From: Chloroflexota bacterium
GTDB lineage: Bacteria > Chloroflexota > Dehalococcoidia > Lucifugimonadales > Lucifugimonadaceae
DNA length: 10,648 nucleotides
Direction: 5' to 3'
Assembly (NCBI GenBank): GCA_029262715.1
Contig: JAJCYX010000363.1
Location: 1-10,648, forward strand
The notes beneath the pieces were generated by a model that was not told the origin of the DNA, searched no databases, and was given only the letters and a program-made list of their open reading frames with translations. Shown one piece after another: positions 6,814 to 10,648 of this stretch (position 1 is the first letter of the stretch; each line of letters starts with the position of its first letter). A program made the translations under genes and the position numbers.

Positions 6814-6894
6814 ACTCGCTTCAACGAATAGCGGACGCCGCTGCTAAGACCGGTAGTGATGGTTCGGCCAGTAACGTCTTAAAAGGCTGAATAC

Positions 6895-8322
6895 TCAGGA
6901 GACGCGTTCAGCGTGCTTCCTGTGACGCAGCCTGGAGCGCTTGCCGCGTGACGTCTGATGGCCACCGTGGCTCTTTGGGTCGCGACTCGGACGCTGCTGG
7001 TCGTCTGAGCGTGAGCCGGAAGGGCGCTCATTTAGCCGTTGCTGTGCCGCCTCAAGTGCATTTTCCGGTTTTGAGGCTTGCTTCCGTGGCTGATTCCCAG
7101 ACTGCTTCCGGGGCTTGTTTGCAGGCTGCTTGCGTTGGCCGTTTTGGCCCTTTTGGCCGTTGTTTGCGGGTGTGGTGTCATTCGCAAAGTCAGGTAGCAC
7201 GCACCGGTTGATCTTTCGACCGAGCTTGTGCTCAAGCGCACGGACGGCATCCACGTCCTCTGGAGTAACGAAGGTAAACGCTCTTCCTTCCTGCTCAGAA
7301 CGGCCCGTCCTGCCGATGCGGTGAATGTACGCGTCAGGAGTGTTTGGGAAGTCGTAGTTGATCACGAACGAGATGTTGGCGACATCAATGCCCCGTGCTG
7401 CGATGTCGGTTGCAACCAGTACATGGAACTTGCCTTCGCGGAATCCATTCATTGTGCGATCTCGCTGTGCCTGGGACATGTTGCCCTGTAGCGAAACAGC
7501 GTTGATCCCTACGGATTTGAGCTGCTTCGCAGTTCGAAGCGCCCGGTGCTTCGTTCGAGTGAACACGATTGCTGAGTAGTAAGCGTTTTCGCTGAGGAGG
7601 AACTGAACTAGCGGCAGCTTCAACCGTTGAGATACCGGGTAGAGCTCATGTTGGATGGTCGAGACTACTTTTGAGTTGCCGAGATCGACAACCTTCGGGT
7701 TGTGCAAAACGTTGTCAGCCAGATGCCGTATCTCCTTCGGCATTGTTGCGGAGAACAGCATGGTCTGGCGGTCCGAGTGAACCAGGTCAATGATCGATCG
7801 CACATCGGGGAGGAATCCCATGTCGAACATGTGGTCCGCTTCGTCGATGACGAGGGTGTTGATTGCGCTCAGGTCGATTGCATTCTGCCGGTGGAGGTCC
7901 AGAAGGCGTCCCGGACAGGCAACAATGATCTGTGGTTTTGCTCGAAGCGCCTGGATCTGGCGTTTGATCGATACACCGCCGTACACAGTCGTCGAGCGAA
8001 TATGTGTGAACTGGCCAAGGTCGTTGAACTCGGCATTGATCTGGCTCGCAAGCTCCCTTGTCGGAGCCAGGATGAGAACTGATGGCAGACGCCTGCGGCG
8101 CTTCATCAGACCTTCGAGAATCGGTAGTGCAAATGCGGCGGTCTTTCCTGTGCCGGTCTGGGCCATCCCAAGAATGTCTCGGCCCTCAAGAGCAGAAGGT
8201 ATAGCTTCCTGCTGAATCGGTCGCGGGGTCTCGTAACCTGCGAACTCCACGCCGCGCATGATGCTGTCGCCAAGTGCAAATGAATCGAACCCGCCTGTGG
8301 CAGGTGCAGTCTGAGTAGTGAT
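6895..8322 (-). CDS. DEAD-box ATP-dependent RNA helicase (RhlE/CsdA-like)
   Basis: ATP-dependent RNA unwinding or remodelling enzyme with every DEAD-box motif. Numbered from the ATG at 8259: Q motif TPRPIQQ (11-17), Walker A AQTGTGKT (33-40), APTREL (65-70), PGR (116-118), VIDEAD (137-142), SAT (170-172), VFTRTK (232-237), ATDIAARGID (283-292), HRIGRTGR (313-320). From about 360 comes a basic tail rich in Gln, Lys, Asn, Pro and Arg, as in RhlE-type helicases, likely for RNA binding. The start is unusual. In-frame sequence upstream of ATG 8259 encodes FDSFALGDSI, matching the conserved segment before the Q motif, with Phe 25 residues before the motif's Gln as in eIF4A. Up to the stop at 8385 there is no in-frame ATG, GTG or TTG. 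I extend to ATC at 8322 as the only near-cognate start that includes the conserved Phe; ATG 8259 would truncate the fold. Confidence 0.93.
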   Translation of the reverse strand: MTTQTAPATGGFDSFALGDSIMRGVEFAGYETPRPIQQEAIPSALEGRDILGMAQTGTGKTAAFALPILEGLMKRRRRLPSVLILAPTRELASQINAEFNDLGQFTHIRSTTVYGGVSIKRQIQALRAKPQIIVACPGRLLDLHRQNAIDLSAINTLVIDEADHMFDMGFLPDVRSIIDLVHSDRQTMLFSATMPKEIRHLADNVLHNPKVVDLGNSKVVSTIQHELYPVSQRLKLPLVQFLLSENAYYSAIVFTRTKHRALRTAKQLKSVGINAVSLQGNMSQAQRDRTMNGFREGKFHVLVATDIAARGIDVANISFVINYDFPNTPDAYIHRIGRTGRSEQEGRAFTFVTPEDVDAVRALEHKLGRKINRCVLPDFANDTTPANNGQKGQNGQRKQPANKPRKQSGNQPRKQASKPENALEAAQQRLNERPSGSRSDDQQRPSRDPKSHGGHQTSRGKRSRLRHRKHAERVS

Positions 8323-8620
8323 CTCCGGTCTCTTTTCTGTTGGCGGTTGCGCTCGGCCTTTGTGCCGCGCGAATCCGCAAGGTTATCGACCCATACAACA
8401 GAGACTGGAGCGAATGAAGGGTTGTTGCGGTGCGTTCCTGTGTAGGAGCCTGCTGTGCACCGGAGAGCCGTTTCGGCGTCAACGCATAGATACGGACTTC
8501 GAATGATCGGCTAACCATTCCAGCATAGCACCGAAACTATTACGACTGTGTGCGAAGTTACCGACGGAATCACGTGTATTCAGCTAGCGTCTGGAAACGG
8601 TGAGAGCATTGAAAGTGCGA
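8323..8620. other. Intergenic region upstream of the DEAD-box helicase
   Basis: About 300 bp with no convincing gene on either strand. The short open frames here lack ribosome-binding sites and recognisable protein features. It should carry the helicase promoter and 5' leader, but no clear -35/-10 pair was found. An in-frame stop at 8385-8383 bounds the helicase reading frame. Confidence 0.5.
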
Positions 8621-8660
8621 CAAAATCAAAGGCCCCGGGAATATATCCCCGGGGCCTTTG
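8621..8660 (-). terminator. Strong rho-independent terminator of the membrane-protein pair
   Basis: CAAAGGCCCCGGG (8627-8639) and CCCGGGGCCTTTG (8648-8660) form a perfect 13-bp stem with an 8-base AT-rich loop. On the minus strand the stem is followed by ATTTTG, a short U-rich tract. It begins about 20 bases after the TAA of the 8681-9439 gene, so it ends that transcript and insulates the helicase gene. Confidence 0.9.
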
Positions 8661-8680
8661 CGAGAGCTGCCAGTCTCTGT

Positions 8681-9439
8681 TTATTTTCCGGCCTGCTGAG
8701 CGACCTCGACGAATCGAGATGCCTGGAAGCGCAGAACCTTGACGATTGTCAGTAGCGCCAGTGCGATACCACTGAACAAGAGCGCCATACCCAGGAACTT
8801 GAACGGTGTCAGCCAGGCATTGATCGACTTGATTGTGCCGATGTCGGCCAACAGGTCGTCGCCTTGCCCACCTGGTGTCGCAGGGTTCAGAACGGTCGCT
8901 ATCGAGTTATCCCAGTAGTCCCCAGCAATCGTCGCCAGCACAATGCTGATGATGAATGCGGCCAGCATGACCATCACGCCCATCATCATCAACATCGGGA
9001 AGATGTTGGCAATCATCGGCTTCTTGATCACAACCTGGTCAACGCCAAGTGCTCGCTGTACTCGTCCGCCTGCCAGTCGCAGGTTGCCAAGAATGGTTGC
9101 CAGCAGGAACGTAATTCCGCCGAGCATCAAGCCAAGTCCAAAGAACTTGAAGCCAGGGACCCACTGTTTCATCGCCTCGATGGTGCCCCTGTCAACTGCG
9201 ATGTCGCTGCCCTGGACCGCAGCATCTCGAACTTCCTTCGAGTTGGAGTAGTAGTCAGACTCCATTCCTGAGATAACTATTCCCAGGATAAACGCGACGA
9301 TCACGATCATGAGTCCCATCGCGGTGAACGGGATCCACATTTTTTCCGCCATGCTCTGCATGCCGGTCATCTTGACATCGCCGCCAGTGATCTTCAGCGC
9401 TTTAGTGCCATTAACAGTTGTTGCTGTTTGAGTTGCCAT
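8681..9439 (-). CDS. Four-helix membrane protein made of two copies of a two-helix module; function unknown
   Basis: Not recognised as a known family. The 252-residue product has hydrophobic segments near 36-58, 97-118, 144-170 and 212-234. The two halves are repeats. Half one has AFILGIVISGMESDYYSNS, GTIEAMKQW, then GFKFFGLGLMLGGI. Half two has AFIISIVLATIAGDYWDNS, GTIKSINAWL, then PFKFLGMALLFSGIALALLTIVK. Shared signature: D-Y-aromatic-x-N-S, a GTI-x(5)-W block, FKF-x-G, then a Gly-rich helix. Basic residues follow the second helix of each half, so the DYW and GTI loops probably face outward. The gene starts 2 bp after the stop of the neighbouring one-module gene; GGAGG lies 12 bases before the ATG. 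An intrinsic terminator follows. A role as a paired membrane complex with its neighbour is inference. Confidence 0.85.
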   Translation of the reverse strand: MATQTATTVNGTKALKITGGDVKMTGMQSMAEKMWIPFTAMGLMIVIVAFILGIVISGMESDYYSNSKEVRDAAVQGSDIAVDRGTIEAMKQWVPGFKFFGLGLMLGGITFLLATILGNLRLAGGRVQRALGVDQVVIKKPMIANIFPMLMMMGVMVMLAAFIISIVLATIAGDYWDNSIATVLNPATPGGQGDDLLADIGTIKSINAWLTPFKFLGMALLFSGIALALLTIVKVLRFQASRFVEVAQQAGK

Positions 9440-9441
9440 GA

Positions 9442-9849
9442 TTAGCTGTTGCCTCCGTCTGCGTCCGTGCCCGAACCGATTCCAAGCGCAATTGGGAATG
9501 ACGCTGCAAACGCGTCACCTCTCAACTGCATCGTCTTGACGATCGTGTAGAGCGCTGCTGCTATACCACTGAAGAACATCGATAGACCAACGAACTTGAA
9601 TGGCACAAGCCAGGCCTCGACGGCCGTGATAGTGCCTACCTGCGACAGGATCCCCGGATTATTTGTCGGGCTTGCCGCATCGCGAACTGCCTGAGAATTG
9701 GCCCAGTAATCCGCGTAGCTGATGCCAAGTGCGATGCCGATGATGAACGCCGTCATCTCGATCATCATTCCGGCTAGGACAAGCAGCAGAGCGATATTTG
9801 TGCCCCGATGTGTCCCTCGCGCTTTTTGGCTGATCTGCTGAAGTGTCAT
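9442..9849 (-). CDS. Two-helix membrane protein, single-module paralogue of its neighbour; function unknown
   Basis: The 135-residue product has two hydrophobic segments (about 18-44 and 83-105). Between them lie DYWANS, then GTITAVEAWLVPFKFVG, leading into a helix ending SGIAAALYTIVK. This is the same module that occurs twice in the next gene; the closest match is that protein's C-terminal half (WLTPFKFLG, FSGIALALLTIVK). The C-terminus is a short Gly/Asp-rich tail. I place the start at ATG 9849 rather than GTG 9855 because GGGAGG lies five bases before the ATG but would abut the GTG with no spacing. The two genes are 2 bp apart and surely co-transcribed. No known family recognised. Confidence 0.85.
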   Translation of the reverse strand: MTLQQISQKARGTHRGTNIALLLVLAGMMIEMTAFIIGIALGISYADYWANSQAVRDAASPTNNPGILSQVGTITAVEAWLVPFKFVGLSMFFSGIAAALYTIVKTMQLRGDAFAASFPIALGIGSGTDADGGNS

Positions 9850-9854
9850 AGCCA

Positions 9855-9860
9855 CCTCCC
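9855..9860 (-). promoter_or_regulatory. Shine-Dalgarno that decides the start of the two-helix membrane protein
   Basis: GGGAGG on the minus strand, then TGGCT and ATG at 9849. Spacing is right for the ATG and impossible for the in-frame GTG at 9855, whose first base overlaps the motif. Confidence 0.75.
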
Positions 9861-10150
9861 GTGACTCGTTTTGCTGCCGGCCGAGCTGTGGTCAACAGCC
9901 GTTAACAAATATTCAGATGCAGCGTTTGTCCCGGAAGGTGTATCGGTGATTGCTGACAGATTGACGCCCTACGGGCGGGTCACCACGAATCGTCGGAGTG
10001 TGACAGGGTTACGGACAATCGGGAGTCCAATTCCTGGAAGCTGGCGACGTGGGTTCGGTGGAACCCGAAGTGGCGGTAGGTCCATCAAACGAATTGGCAA
10101 ACGGCTCTTCTGCCTACCATTTGACTGTATTTCGAAGTTTCTGAGTACCA
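9861..10150. other. Divergent intergenic region with several possible RNA hairpins
   Basis: This holds both divergent promoters but no clear -35/-10 pair. On the plus strand, upstream of the acetolactate synthase-like gene, several folds can be drawn. TGAC-GCCC pairs with GGGC-(GG)-GTCA at 9962-9982. GGGTTC pairs with GAACCC around a GGTG loop at 10051-10066. GGTAGG (10075-10080) pairs with CCTACC (10113-10118), followed by ATTTGACTG, which is only weakly U-rich. A leader attenuator is possible but unproven. No convincing small gene is present. Confidence 0.4.
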
Positions 10151-10163
10151 CCAGAGGGACAAA

Positions 10164-10648
10164 ATGAATTCCGCGCAACTGTTCGTGAAGTGTCTTGAGA
10201 CTGAAGGTGTGACTCGCATCTTCGGAGTGCCCGGTGAGGAAAATGCTGCTCTGATGATGGCGCTCGAAGAGTCAGATATCGAGTTTGTGCTGACAAGACA
10301 CGAGCAGGGCGCGGCTTTCATGGCAGATGTACACGGGAGGCTTACCGGAGAGCCAGGTGTATGTCTCGGAACGCTAGGTCCGGGTGCAACCAACCTGGCG
10401 ACCGGTGTCGCTGACGCAAACATGGACCGTGCGCCACTTGTGGTGATCACCGGACAGGGTGGCACCGAGCGGCTGCACAAAGAGAGCCATCAGGCTATGG
10501 ATGCAGTGGCGATGTATGAGCCGATCACCAAGTGGGCATCTTCAATAATTCATCCCTCTAATGTCCCCGAAGTTGTACACAAAGCATTCAAGCTGGCGGC
10601 TAGCGAGAAGCCAGGCGCGTGCATGATCGAACTACCTGAAGACGTCGC
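10164..10648 (+). CDS. Acetolactate synthase large subunit-like ThDP enzyme, N-terminal part, cut by window edge
   Basis: The first 161 codons encode the pyrimidine-binding domain of the acetolactate synthase/benzoylformate decarboxylase family: FGVPGEEN (20-27), RHEQGAAFMAD with the cofactor-activating Glu47, LGTLGPGATNLATGVADA, then APLVVITGQ and LHKESHQAMD. This pattern matches acetolactate synthase large subunits, which condense two pyruvates (or pyruvate and 2-oxobutyrate) in branched-chain amino acid synthesis or, for the catabolic type, in acetoin formation. The central FAD-type domain and the C-terminal ThDP domain lie past the right edge, so the subtype stays open. The ATG at 10164 has GAGGG five bases upstream. 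It is the only plus-strand gene and diverges from the membrane-protein pair. Confidence 0.92.
   Translation, partial: MNSAQLFVKCLETEGVTRIFGVPGEENAALMMALEESDIEFVLTRHEQGAAFMADVHGRLTGEPGVCLGTLGPGATNLATGVADANMDRAPLVVITGQGGTERLHKESHQAMDAVAMYEPITKWASSIIHPSNVPEVVHKAFKLAASEKPGACMIELPEDV

Noticed and set aside
8186..8518. Minus-strand open frame overlapping the helicase start, considered as a frameshifted N-terminus
   Set aside because: Its residues resemble no DEAD-box N-terminal sequence, whereas the helicase's own frame supplies the conserved FDSF segment, so no frameshift is needed.
9867..9895. TTGACC on the minus strand as a -35 box for the membrane-protein pair
   Set aside because: The hexamer 17 bp downstream is AAAACG, which does not resemble a -10 box.
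10051..10080. T-box riboswitch upstream of the acetolactate synthase-like gene
   Set aside because: GGTGGAACC resembles the T-box core, but it lies in a closed GGGTTC/GAACCC hairpin. The following bases do not match the usual CGCG continuation, and no Stem I with a specifier loop or clear terminator was seen.

Overview
The window reads as chromosomal DNA of a free-living, moderately GC-rich bacterium. Nothing mobile (transposase, integrase, phage gene, CRISPR array), no rRNA and no tRNA is visible. Three traits together suggest a Chloroflexota lineage, possibly marine SAR202-like: a Pro/Thr-rich tether on a secreted protein, a catabolic cluster with an enolase-superfamily enzyme and a Gfo/Idh/MocA oxidoreductase, and a selenoprotein. 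This placement is inference, because the window holds no taxonomic marker.

Almost everything is on the minus strand, so reading order runs right to left. At the right edge a plus-strand acetolactate synthase-like gene (10164 to edge) diverges from the rest across a 314-bp region with several possible RNA hairpins. Next come two tightly linked small membrane-protein genes (9849-9442 and 9439-8681), closed by a strong intrinsic terminator at 8621-8660. They carry one, then two, copies of the same two-helix module. A DEAD-box RNA helicase follows (8322/8259-6895). Its conserved N-terminus extends upstream of the first ATG, yet no ATG, GTG or TTG is available there.

Then comes a probable catabolic operon: an AceE/transketolase-type ThDP enzyme (6649-4301), an aldehyde dehydrogenase (4209-2710) and a Gfo/Idh/MocA oxidoreductase (2701-1451), the last two probably translationally coupled. 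The region upstream of the ThDP gene is crowded with inverted repeats. The combination suggests oxidation of a sugar-acid or 2-oxo-acid type substrate. The enolase-superfamily gene cut by the left edge (284-1) fits the same theme.

The most striking locus is 1272-409. Two open segments in the same frame, separated only by one TGA (750-748), together encode a lipoprotein-like peroxiredoxin/redoxin. The TGA sits exactly where the peroxidatic Cys of the family's W-C-x-x-C motif belongs (here W-TGA-T-Y-C). A two-part hairpin with the geometry of a bacterial SECIS element (705-746) begins one base after the TGA. The gene is best read as one selenoprotein with a UxxC active site on a long Pro/Thr tether, which routine annotation would split into two fragments.
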